DNA from: Phytophthora quininea
Taxonomy: Eukaryota; Oomycota; Peronosporomycetes; Peronosporales; Peronosporaceae
Direction: 5' to 3'
DNA length: 64,000 bases
Assembly (NCBI GenBank): GCA_011947345.1
Contig: JAAVTG010000796.1
Span: forward strand, 1-64,000
Every line of letters starts with the position of its first letter. The first letter of the stretch is position 1. Under the pieces are notes generated by a model. The model did not search any database, was not told the DNA's origin, and saw nothing but the letters and a program-made list of their open reading frames with translations. The translations under genes and the position numbers were made by a program. This document shows positions 13,178-24,700 of this stretch, one piece after another.

Positions 13178-13403
13178 CGCACAATGTGAAATGAGTTAAA
13201 TCCGTGAATGAAGAGTTATATGCTGTATGCCGTTTGAGGATGGCGCATTCTTGCTTCTTCCGCAAAGAGGCATTCCGCATTGAACCCGGCGCTGCTGGGT
13301 TTGGACGTGCACGCTGGCGACTGCGCTGGACCCGTCGTCGCTCTGGGACGCGCTGAGCAGCCGCACGGCCTGGGACTGGATTGGCGGGGAGCTGCTGAGC
13401 CGC

Positions 13404-14725
13404 ATGAGCCAGTTCGCGCACGGCATCTCGGCGTTGGACGTGACGCCGTCCGCGTCCTTGGGGGCGCCAGTCTGGCTGCTTGGCCGCCGCTACGACGATG
13501 TCGCGGCCGCGGACTTTGACGCGTACAAGAAGAACTTTGAAGCCATCCTCTGGTTCACCTACCGAAGGGACTTCCCGCAAATGACGCCCTACGAGTTCAC
13601 GAGCGACGCTGGCTGGGGCTGCATGCTCCGTTCTGCTCAGATGCTGCTTGGTCAGGCGCTGCAGCGTCTTCTGCTGGGTCGGCAGTGGCAACTGCCAGCC
13701 TTATTCCAAGAAGAAGTGGACAGGACGCTGCCGGACAAGTACAAGACGCTGCTCAAATGGTTCGCGGATGATCCGAGTCCAGAGTGTAGATATTCCATCC
13801 ACCAAATGGTTAAGATCGGCATGCAATATGACAAGCTGCCTGGGGAATGGTACGGCCCCACCACAGCAGCTCAGGTGCTGCGAGACCTGGTGAATCTCCA
13901 TCAACGGGAGTTTGCAGGAGATGTAGCCATGTACGTTCCTCAAGAAGGAGTCGTCTACAGCGACGACGTGACGAGACTCACAGTCTCGCACTTGGAGAAG
14001 GAGGTTGTAGAGGTTCAGGAAAAACAGACAGACGCGCCGGATTTCTACGATCCTCTGCTGAACCCGCCAACGACAGAGGACAAGAGCGACTGGAGCACGG
14101 CGCTGTTGATCTTGATCCCGCTGAGATTGGGGCTGGATCAAGTCAATGAACGCTACGTGCCGGCGTTGGAGAAGACATTCACGTTTCCACAGAGTGTGGG
14201 GATCATTGGCGGCAAAAGGGACACTCGGTGTACTTTGTGGGGACACAGCAGGATCAACTGCACTTACTTGATCCGCATGACGTTCATCCTGCTCCAGAAC
14301 TCACTGCAGCGTTTCCTACGGCGGTCTGTTGATAGTATTTAGTTTTGTATTGTATTGTGGAGGGTTTCTGATACGTTGTTGCGACTTTAGACACACCTAC
14401 GCACTGTACATTCATCTCGCCCGCTAGTGATGAACGTGAACGGCATCGATCCGTCGCTAGCACTGGGCTTTTGTGCGAGAACCGCGCAGATTACGAAGAC
14501 TTTGAGCGGCGTGTGCGCCTGCTGCACGATGAAGTCAAGGAGGATGGCGGCATGTGCCCATTTTCGGTGGCATCCCACCGACCTGACTACGCGGCAAGTG
14601 GAGGCGATCTGCTCATGGCAGACTGCCTCTCAGGTGATGATATGAACGAGGATGAGCTTACTAGTGCTGCTAGTGGAACAGAAGGCGTTGGAGGTGACGA
14701 TGAAGATGACTACGTACTTCTTTGA
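13404..14725 (+). CDS. ATG4: Autophagy cysteine protease ATG4
   Basis: ATG4 trims the C-terminus of ATG8 and later releases ATG8 from phosphatidylethanolamine during autophagosome formation. The peptidase C54 signature is clear: TSDAGWGCMLRSAQMLL contains the catalytic cysteine, followed by GEWYGP, then PLRLGLDQVNERYVPAL and SVGIIGGK. The aspartate/histidine of the active site are read in a shifted frame near 14260 because a G is missing in the run at 14218-14220. Around 14313-14391 an intron is likely (GT near 14313, TTTAG at 14387-14391). The last part again has a one-base loss (T run 14469-14472) before ADYEDFERRV and an acidic tail (SGTEGVGGDDEDDYVLL) that resembles the usual LIR/acidic end of ATG4. 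I use ATG 13404; a longer N-terminus would need a further frame break. Confidence 0.9.
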
Positions 14726-14846
14726 TGTAGGCTCGACACCGCCTCTGTATCATAGACGGCTTTGATCAAGACAAGCCAACTAAGCAGCATTACCCCCATA
14801 ATGCGTGTCGCGAACAAATTGCATTTTAAACAAATTGCCTAGGTAG

Positions 14847-17800
14847 TTATATGAAGAGTGAGGACTCGAGCATCTGACCGCTAACGATGATGCCGAATGC
14901 TTTTACGACAGTGCCGATGTCCGGGCGGTCGCTCGGCTCAAACGCACACAAGTGGGTCACAAGTTTCCACTGTGAAGGTTTGAACTGCTTCGGCATCGGA
15001 GGCAACTTGCCTTTCTTGACATGATATGCCACTACAGGATCGGGAAGACGTCTACCCCACGGGAACTTCCCACTCACAGCTTGAACAATGCACATGCCAA
15101 AACCGAAGATGTCCGCTTCCATTGACGGGACTAACGGGTCCTTGTTTTCCTTAGCAGCCTTCAGAAGCTCGGGTGCCTTCCAACGAACAGCACCGATCGG
15201 TTTGCTCACCTTCCCTTCCAAACTTCGTGCATTTCGTCGGAGCGCATTGGCGCTGAGGCCGAAATCCGCCAGTTTGGCTCGACCATCCTTTCCAACGAGG
15301 ATGTTGTCGCACTTTAAATCTTGGTGGATAATGCCTCGTTCATGCAGATATTGAAGGCCAAGTGCAGCTTCGTAGAGCTTGCGCCAAGCTTCACACACGT
15401 CAACTTTGTCGTCTTCTTTCCCAGGCTTTCGACGTCGTAGATAGTTAACCAGTTGACCGTGTTCAGCTTCCTCACACACGAAAAAGGTTTACGCCCGAGA
15501 TGGCACGCACCGAAGAGGTTGACGATATGCGGGTGGTTCAAAGAGTACCAGATCGCAACCTCGCTTCGGAATGTCTCCAGACTGTCGTCGTTCTTGACGA
15601 TCACGTTCTTCACGACGACGTGAGAGTCCAACCACTTGCCTTTATGCACAGTACCAAACGCTCCTCTACTGAAAGCTTCTCCTGGATTGAATAATACTTC
15701 TTCAGGAGGGACGAACCATTCAGGTAGTGGATCACTCTCTTCAAGTACCGGACGCAAATTCCAAGCACTGGTCATCGTTGCCAGTACGGCATGTGAAGGT
15801 ACTTGGGTCATTGTGAATCGTCTTCGACGACTTGGACTGCTTCGATGGCTTGGAAGTTGAACTGCTGACTCGGCAGATGTCGACCGATCAATGCTGGGAC
15901 TGACTGGTGCTTGAGTCACAGCATCAGCCTTTTCCTCGTTGTCGGAGTTTTGGTTAATACGTCTCAACTGAGCAGCAGACTGGACTTGCAGGCCTCGTTG
16001 ATCTTCCCACGATGCCTGCCAGTTGTGAACTTCAGCAGTTCGAGTTGTGTACAATGCTGGGGTAAAAGATAAGAGCTGATCCAGTGCGGAATGAAGCTCG
16101 TACACTTCTTGCGCCAATCTCGTTCGACTCGCACAGAGCATCGCCAGCGTCTCCGCAGGTTCCTGAGCTGCCACTAGTAGACACAAATGAAAATCCTTCA
16201 GCACTTTGGCTAGTTGACTCAAAGCACGCTGTCGTTCCGCAAACGAAATCGATAAAGTCGCAGTGCTTGGCGGTGGGGCTGGCGACGCAGGTGGAGCACT
16301 GCTGGCATTCTCATCAAGCGACACAGACGGCGAACAAATCATCCACCGGACAATCCGCTCCCGACGCGATTTCTTGGCCTTCCTGTTTCTTGCTTCGCGG
16401 ATGTGGTGTTGTGCCGCTCGGATCCACCACTGCCGTGGTTTGGCACTATTGTCCGCTAATGCATCGCTCCACGGCGAAGCAGCAACGCGAAGTTTGCTGT
16501 AGATGTCAAGTATCCTGGCGCCCAGCTGCTCGTTCATTGCACTATACTCGCTCACAGTGCTCAGCATCGATTGCACGGCACTCAGCATATCGGCAATCGC
16601 ATACTCCTCACTTTGAGGTGTTGAGACTTCAAGTTTTCCTTCATCAATTTCATCATTATGGCTTTCAATATCTGTCGTCATACCAGGCGATGTGCGCGGA
16701 CGTAATGTAAGTGCGAATTGCTCCACAGCAACGGCCCTGGTCATCATCGTCTCCAGCCGATGCACTACAACAGAAATATTTGGTCGTCTCCGTGGGTCTG
16801 GACTGCACATTTGAGCGATTAAATTCCACTGATCGTTGGTGAACACTCCTTCCGGTCGTGGGGGTAACGTCGACCCCGACATGATCGCCAAACGGACATC
16901 GCTATCTTCGAACGGCTTCCACGGGGCTTGCAACGTCATCGCCTCGATAATGCACATGCCAAGCGCAAACACGTCCGCTTCCATGGTCGATGGAATGTCG
17001 TACGAGTTTTCACGACCAAGACCGAGTCTCTCGGGAGCCGTCCACCGTAAATTTGAGCTTGGCTTGTCGTCGACTAGCACTGGGTAGTTTTGTCGGCCAC
17101 CAAAGACCGTGAGCTTTGCATGTTCATCGTTTCCACCAGAATTTCCCGGCAGCGAAGTCTACCGTGAATGATACCTCGTTGATGAAGGTATTTGAGACCA
17201 AGCGCTGCCTCGTAGAGTTTAGTCCAGGCCATCAGCATTCGTTTGGGTTTTGAAGTGCCACTTCGGCGGTGATACTTGAGATATTGACGCAGCGTTCCGG
17301 TGCGTGTGTACTCACAAACAAAGAAGCGGAGATCCGTGATTTCCCAAGAGAGCCTACAGGAGAATTAGACACGTCGATCTCCCGTCTTGTGTCGTCGCAG
17401 CCTCCAAACAGCTTGAGTACGTTGGGGTGATTAAGGTAAAACCACGTTCTGACTTGGTGCGCAAACACTTCAGAAGCAGCTTCGGCTAGATCGCCACCTT
17501 TCGATCGTGGAGATACTTCGTCTGCAAGTTGGATCGCCACCAGTGTGTCCAGCCATGTACCTTGGTACAGTGAACTCGAGGGTGAACCGCTGAATTCAGT
17601 CGCTTCACCTTCAGGATCCAACAACCAGGCCGTTTGGAAGTTTATTTCGTGGGCCGGGATAAATTCCTTTCTTATTGTCTTGCGCGGGATTCCCACCGTT
17701 CGAGGTCGTCGTTGTGGTAACCACTTCATCAGTGTGATCTCCTCTTGCCAAGGAGGAGGCACAATCTCTTCCTCACTACATTCAACTTGTGGCCTTTCAT

Positions 17801-18461
17801 CCTCCGGATCAGGCTCTGCAGGTAAATCTCCATCTCCAAGTAGTGCAATAACCATCTCAAGTAAGGTCACATCTCCTGGAGATAGCTCATCCATATTCCT
17901 CCAGTATCGAAGCTGCAGAATCAGCTCCTGTGTCTTGTTTTCAGACATATCCTCAATTTCACGTCTCAATGAACTCGTCTCTATCAGCTCCCTGTAATAC
18001 TGAAGCTGAGCCTCGCAATCTTGTTCCCATTTGGTTTTCCAATCCGTAGCTTCTCCAGGCAAATACATCTCCACCAAATCGTCGATTCTCTGATGTGCTT
18101 GGAAAGCCAACTTGGACCGTGCTAGAGCCTTCAGTACCGACTCAAGAGCTGTGCTTCCCTTCTCTTGATCTTGAACAGCTACTGCTCCAAGTAAATGTGA
18201 CCTGCTTAACTGAAGCGAGAGCATCATGATCATCTCGTCCCCCTCCACCAAAGCAAAGAGATCTTCTTGATCCAGCAGCAAAGTGCTCAACTCTCGTAGC
18301 CGATCAATCACCGAGGCGAAGGCTGCATATTGGAGAGTACATCGATGTCTCAACGCGACCAAAACTTCTTGCGTCAGTAGATCCACCGTCCCAGCAATGG
18401 ACAGCCCCTCGATCGGAAGCACACCTGACGACGAGGAATACTGCCGATTAATCACCTTCAT
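14847..18461 (-). CDS. TKL-type protein with pseudokinase and kinase domains (gene 2)
   Basis: About 1,205 residues; paralogue of gene 1 with the same order: helical N-terminal region (TVDLLTQEVLVALRHRC), pseudokinase, linker, kinase. In the first domain the glycine loop is lost, VAIK reads VAIQLAD, the catalytic loop reads IIHGRLRCREIL and DFG reads VFG. It keeps LRWTAPERL and DVFALGMCI. The linker contains a predicted helix (LGARILDIYSKLRVAASPW) and a basic proline/serine stretch. The second domain has FSRGAFGTVHKGKW, VVVKNVIV, IIHQDLKCDNILVG, LADFGLS and RWKAPELL, so all catalytic residues except the HRD arginine are present. Frame breaks are near 17320, 17133 (one G lost) and 15482 (one T lost). 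The start could be ATG 18461 or 18626. This copy is better preserved than gene 1. Confidence 0.88.
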
Positions 18462-18743
18462 TGCGAATTCTTGAATGCTAAGCTGCACCTTGAGCGATGG
18501 TACCAGAGCAACGCTCGGACAGACGAAGTGCAACTGGATTCTAGCTGCGAACCGACACTTCACTTCTCCTTTGGGTTGAGCAACTTGAAGAAGATCAACA
18601 GCCAAGCCTGACACAAGGCCTCGCATATGCTGCGTCGATGCAGCTAGAGGAGCTTCTAGATCAAGAGTGGTGGTGGTGTAGTCGGGGAGGGGGACAACGA
18701 TTCAAAACTTGAATCGCTGGCGTCACGAGGTCGCCTGCAGCTA

Positions 18744-18905
18744 AATGTACGTTGTGCCGCAGCTCAAGAAATTGCTGCTGAATGTTGAAGAGACTGGGGA
18801 GGTGGTGGCTCGTATCTTCATATTGGGCAGCAAACAATATCCCGTTCAATAGCAGCTCTACCCTGTTCGTGTTGGTGGATTCGTTCTTGAACATGCGGTG
18901 AGGAA
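18744..18905 (+). pseudogene. Scrap of the P-loop NTPase family upstream of copy C
   Basis: A short, heavily decayed match to the first 200 bases of the window: TGCCGCAGCTCAAGAAATTG, then GAGGTGGTGGCTCGTATCTT, then TTGGGCAGCAAACAATAT, with internal deletions. It precedes copy C and shows repeated insertion or duplication of this family at the same place. Confidence 0.65.
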
Positions 18906-19009
18906 AGATTGAGTGAAAGGCAACACATCATCAAAACTCATCAATAATGATGAAAGAGCGCAGGATAGGTGTTGACCGGCGTTGCAGTGCCTAATTTTTA
19001 TACTTTTTG

Positions 19010-20705
19010 TGAAAAATACAGTTGACTCCGCTAGGGAACAGCGCCGACAGAGCGAACGCTTGGGTGTTGGAAGAGTTGAAGAAAGAACTCGCCAACCCGC
19101 TTCTGCAGAAGGCTGATCTGCTAGGAGATGCCACAATCGAAGAATACAGGAGCAAGGGGTATACGGGGTTCGCTTCATTCCTCGGCAAAGTCATTCCGTT
19201 CGTGTACGCGAGCCAGTGCCGAGTACCAGACGAGATTGTCAAGGTCGTGGCGGAAACGGTGGCGGCCAAAGTGAAACAACGATTTCCCTCTCCGTTCGAG
19301 CAAGTAATCTCGGAGCGAATTAAATGGGTGCAGTCCGCACGCGTTCACGGGTACCGCCCACGTCGGAGACGCTCCCGTTGAATTTGAAAAGTATCTGCGG
19401 CGGTGCTGGGGGTTGTATGATCCCGGCGTGTACAAGTCTCCATACGTGTCGGTTGTTCAAAGTTCTGGCTTCGGGAAAAGTCGGATGCTGCTGGAGCTTG
19501 CTCGCAATACAGAGCGCAAGGGTGTCGAACATGAAGGTCTTGTACATGTGCATTCGCAAACAGAAGTCATCCGGGCTCCCGATTGCAACGGAGGCGATGC
19601 AGTCGTGGCTGTTTGCACAGAATTCCACAGAGACGTCGATAAGTGATCGCTTGAAGCAGATTTACTACCACGCGATTGCAAACTGGAACACCATTCAGTC
19701 AGAGTCAGAATGGATCAAGCTGTTTTCGGAGGTCGCTGCTGATGCCGACGTCGAGAGCAAAACCAAAAGGCAAGTTTGGACGGAAGACCAGAAACGCGGG
19801 GAGACGGACCTGTCTAAGCTTAACCTCAAGAAGGACGAGAACGGGGAGATGGTGGTTGTCGTTATCGACGAAGCGAGGACTCTGCTTTCTTTGAGGACTA
19901 GAGGCTCCAACTACTTTCGTTTATTGCGCCAAGCCCTCGTTTCCGCGAACAAGGATATTGGCCGTGGGGATGCATCTTCGGTGTACTAGTGGATACTAAA
20001 CCAAATTTTGAGGAGGCGGATGCAACTCCATTGCCGGTCGAAAGCCGACTTGATCCAAGTTACAGAAATACTGGAGACGAGATATTGCCGACATTCCCGC
20101 CATTTGTGCTCACACACACGATGGATGTTCATTGGAGGAAGTTCGCCAAGACGTACGATTTGAATGAACTTGATGCGGACCAAAGCCAAATCCGATGGAG
20201 TCGCGAGATCGAGGCGTACAAGTCTGTCGTGACTGGGACGGCAACCGAGGCATCAGCGTGGCAGGCTCTGAGGCGAATGGGTCGTCCGTTGTGGGAAAGT
20301 GAGCAGATTCGAGAGGTAAACCCCGCAACTGACGACGAAGTGATTGATCTGGCGGCAAATAAGCTGCTGCTGGGACGTGAGCCCGAGGCGAAGAACTACA
20401 CCGAGCATACGATGTTCAGTGTCGCGTCCATGCTGTGTCGAATCGGAGTGACTCCACGTGTGAAGTCCACGTTGGCACCTCAGATCGTCGCGGACTTTAT
20501 GGCCGTGCTTGCGTATGCAAAGCACAACAAAGAGCGCTACCTGTGCAGCTATGCTTCGGATCCGATTCTTACATTTGGTGCGGCGAAAGTCTGGTATGCG
20601 GAGGCCGATGCTTTATCGGCGTACATCTTACCTGAGCTCAAGAATCTGGTGCTGGACGACTCGCTAGTAGTGGATACTGACGGGGCTGACGAGGTGGTGG
20701 CTCGG
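19010..20705. repeat. Arm 2 of the 1.7-kb inverted repeat (partner 8215-9912)
   Basis: Near-identical reverse complement of 8215-9912, separated from it by about 9 kb holding copy D, SF3A2, ATG4 and kinase gene 2. The very high identity, including silent sites, points to recent duplication or gene conversion. Confidence 0.85.
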
Positions 20706-21585
20706 ATCGTATTGCTATTGGCGATGGACAAATGTGCGATGGGGAATGCGTCGTACTCTGAGCACCGAATCACTGGACAATTTGTGTCGGTGGAGAAACT
20801 CTTGAACGTGCTCGAAGGTGATGAGGATATGCCGGTTTTTCCAAGAATATGGAGCCTGCCTCGGGTACTGACAAGGCTGCGTATGTGGAGTGGCGGAAGC
20901 ATGGAGTGGGTGGCAACTGGGATTTACGCACTTTGTGCAGCTGAAGCTTGAGCCGAACGAGGACACGCTTTGGTACTTGTTGAGACGGAGAGCCGCTGGC
21001 ATTTTCCCACGAGACCAAAACAGAGCTGATCTGTTGATTCCGATGCTTAAGAAGGTAGGAGGGCTGGGCCGGGTTCAGTCCGAGGCTCGAGTGTCTTTGA
21101 CGCTGATTCAAACGAAAAATCGGTATCCCATTGGCAATGAGTTCTCTCCAGCTACACTGGAGACGTTGAAAGCATCTTTTGTATTTGATGAGCTGAATCC
21201 TCTTAGCAAAAAATTGACTGATGTGATTCCGATCTACATGTGCCTGCAGTCCAAGGGTGAAAAGCATCGTCGGTTTGTGTATTCGAATGGTTTCCCATCG
21301 AAGAAGAGGAAGAGTACGGAGGCAGCGCTGATGCTTACCTTATGCTTCCGTTCGGTATGTCAAGCCACGTTCCCGTTTCTCGAGGAAAAAGTAGTCGAAG
21401 GACTGGCAAGTCTGAATTCGCAGTGCGATTCTGTTGCAACGGTAGATGGTGACTTGGCGCAGCGCCGCGAGGTGGTGCTTTTAGATACACCACCAGGTAT
21501 GGCAAGCAAGGTGGTTCTTAATAGGACTACTGAAAGAGGCTATGGCAAGAAGAGGAAACTGGAAGTTGCGACCACGGTGGACTGA
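19010..21585 (+). pseudogene. P-loop NTPase family, copy C (recombinant)
   Basis: The longest plus-strand copy. Its first 1.7 kb is almost identical to copy B: helical N-terminus from about 19022, Walker A-like QSSGFGKSR at 19458-19484, VLYMCIRKQKSSGLP, and a Walker B-like VVVVIDEART. From about 20705 onward it instead follows the copy D lineage (MDKCAMGNASYSEHRI) and carries the C-terminal part missing from A and B, ending with a basic KKRK cluster and TGA at about 21583. Frames change near 19330, 19520, 19970 (G run one shorter than in copy B) and 20850. The family has an NTPase core of unknown role; homologues in fungi and oomycetes are large and poorly understood. The DNA for a whole coding region is present but not in one frame. 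Confidence 0.75.
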
Positions 21586-21712
21586 TAACCTGATAACCTC
21601 CTAAGCGATAGTGATTGTGTTGCTGACTTAGTTGACAGCCAGTTGAACAGAGGTAACTTATAGGTCTATTTGTTGTTTGTTTGGGCTGGCATTGCAGGCT
21701 AGAGTAAAGTCC

Positions 21713-24700
21713 TCATGACTTAGATGTTGGAGGCTGGAACTGTCCTGGCGAAGCTAATGTGGAGGTGGTGGTTGCTCCCGCACTGCTTGGCGGCGAAGGG
21801 GCTGCCAATGACGCTGGCATCGGGAGAGGTGCCTCCGTGTCGATGAGCATTCCCGACGAGCTCAGCATCGCAGCGTCAGCAGTTAGTGCCGACAGCACAG
21901 CGGTGCTGCTCGGGGTAGCAGCTGTCGAGTGAGTCCCTCCAGCGTTTGTGCTGTTGATCGCATTGGTGTTACTCAGCAAACGTGCAATCATTGCCACTTT
22001 CTGTGACTCGGAGCAGTCGGTGCGATTCAAAATGGCTTGAATCTTGTTCTTGATCTCTGGCATGCGGTCCAGCACATGAAGAAGCGTCGACGTCGTTACT
22101 GGCATTGGCGAGGTTCGTTCAGGTCGAGTCTCGGCCTTCTCTCCCTCACTCATTGGAGTACTCGAGCCTAATCCGTTAGCACCCCATGGCGACGTCGCAG
22201 GTTGCAATGCTGGGCTAGAAGCGCTCGCAGTTGGTAGTTTAGTCGCCGGGATCGCCGCAGTCGGTGTCACGGTATTAACAGCGCCCACCATTTCGCTAGT
22301 CAGACTGGCAGCGTGTGATCTACGAGGCATGGAGCTGCCTACGGACGCACCAAAGCCGGAGCCTGCACCTAACATGACATCTCCGCTAGCTGAAAGCGGC
22401 GAGCCGTCACGCCCAACGGATGCTACAGCTGCCGCAGCTTGGACTGCCACTACCGCAGCTTCCTTGCTGCGCTTGATGACTTCGTCAGGGCCTAATACGA
22501 TCGCTGGCAACAGTGAGATCATGTCTGTGTGGGATTTATGCGGCGGTGGCACCACCACAGGCGCTGCGTTTGCAGCTGGAGCTTTTGCGGTTGGATTTGT
22601 AGCTACTGGAGCTGTAGATGACGCTGTGAGTGAAGCTTTCGTGCCTAGATCCGTCGAAGCTGCTTCTGTTTGTGCAGTCGATGCTGCAGGGGCAGCAGGA
22701 GCGTCACTTCCCGCTCCGCCGGGGATGGGGATTGGCGGTGGCGACGTTTTGTGCTTCATGCATTGGATAATTGCGTCAAACGAGCCGCGGATGGACTTTA
22801 AATCGTCCAAACCGCCACTTGCCAGCATGCTTTTCTTGCCGACGTTGGGTTCTTCCTTCTTTCTGTGCTTCAGTGTCATTTCCACTAAGCTCGGAGAGCC
22901 CACGATCGATGGTGGCGGCAAACCCGGTAAGGAATGCCGAAGTGGGAATGAAAGAAGCAGCTCGTTACACGGCAGCCCAATGCGCGCATCCAACACGGCA
23001 GGAGTGAGTTGAGCAGTCGCAGCTGCGGCCGCACGCTGTGCTTTAACCGACTTGGCATCTTTAGCTGCGTTAATCCCAGCAGTTGATGAAGCGCCCGCCG
23101 TTGTAGCATTCCCGGAAATAAGCTTACCGTAGCGATCGTAGCACTGACGAGGAGATCGCTTCTTACAGAAGAAACGCGAGACGGCCGTCGTCGAGTTGAA
23201 GACCTGAGCAATCAACGTCCAGTTAGCGCCGTACAGCTCAACCAACTTTTTGAGCACGATATCGTCCTGTACACTCCACGCGTCACGCCCAGAATCTCCG
23301 GACATGCTGCTCTTCCGAGCTCGCCCAGTCGTCTTGGACTTCTTTGTCCCTTTCTGTGCCTTTGAGTGGCCAGCGTCCGCATGAGCACTTGCCCCTGCAG
23401 CTGATCCAGCTAAACTACTAGACGCTGTAGTGGACGACGCCGTTGCGCCACCAAGAATGCCACTAAGCGCAGGGTCATCCCATTCAGCGGAATCCAAAGC
23501 ATCGAGGTTGGTGTCTCCCCAGAAATCGTCGTCAGCGAACTCAGACACATCAGGAACAGGGATCCCTTCGAGATCTACTCGCTGCTCCTTGTGAGAGCTT
23601 GACTTCAGCCCTCCTAACTGTGATTCTAACTTGCGCTTTACGCCAGAGATCATACCTGCAGCAGAACCCACCCCAACACCGGGGATTCCTGTTTTTGAGG
23701 TGGTAATGGAATTAGCTCGCTGCTTTTTCCCGAGTTTAGTGGACCCAGCAAGCTCCGATTTTGACTTTGCCAAAGGTACAGGCGGCGGGGCCGGCACGCG
23801 GTAGGAAACACGAAACGTCATTTGGTTTCCTGTGGTCTCTCCAGGCTCTGATGCAAGTCGAGGCGCTGTGGACTCCGATGGTTGTGGCGGCCTGTACACT
23901 TCGAAATGCGTTTCCATCCCTTCCATACGCATTGTACTCAACATCTTCTCCATTGCATCGCCACTGTAGTGAGGCGGTAGATGGTAAAGAGATTCGACGA
24001 GGCCTCACCCTCTTGCCAGTGGCGATCTGCTTCCAGTGCAGCCATCTCTTCAAACGACCGCTGGTCGGATTGAAAGAACGCGTTGGATTCATTATCATCG
24101 TCAAGGTTTTCAGTCTCTCGCTCGACAAGTTTGCCTTCCTCGCTTTGTTGCTGTTTCTTATCGGTCACAGCGTGGACATAGTTCACTGCGTACCATTCCA
24201 CAGGCGTCAATTCGTCAGTGTTAGCCAGCAGTAGATGCTCCTCTGCATCCAGATCTGCATTATGCACAATGAGCGGCCTCTCTAATTCCTTGGAATCGCC
24301 GCAATACTTTTCAGCAATCTCGATCTCCCTTGCTGTGTCAGCCAAGGAAAATATCGTTCCTGTGTTGGTTAAGCCACTTCCATTGCTACCACTTGATGAG
24401 GACGACCACCAGCTCGGCTTTTCTATTGCCAAGCTTATATCTGATGGCACCGCAAGAAGCTCCTGTGGACTCATCTCACCAAAGACTTTCTCCGTTAGAG
24501 AAGCCCCCACACGTAATAGCGACGCCTCAATGGTGTTCTCGCAGTGCAAACGATAAACAGGAAGCGTATCAGCTCCACCTACCGCCATTTTGGCCCAACT
24601 TGCACGTAGTTTCGCATCGCACGTCGCATTCCAGTCACTATCTACGACAATAATGGTATCCCCGCCGAACACCGAGACAGCTCGTGTGCCCCTGGACATG

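Noticed and set aside
16084..16710. 208-residue plus-strand frame
   Set aside because: Shadow of the linker between the two kinase domains of gene 2.
22329..23012. Long plus-strand open frame (227 residues, alanine/glycine-rich)
   Set aside because: It is the antisense shadow of the low-complexity tail of the EP400-like gene, with no motif of its own.
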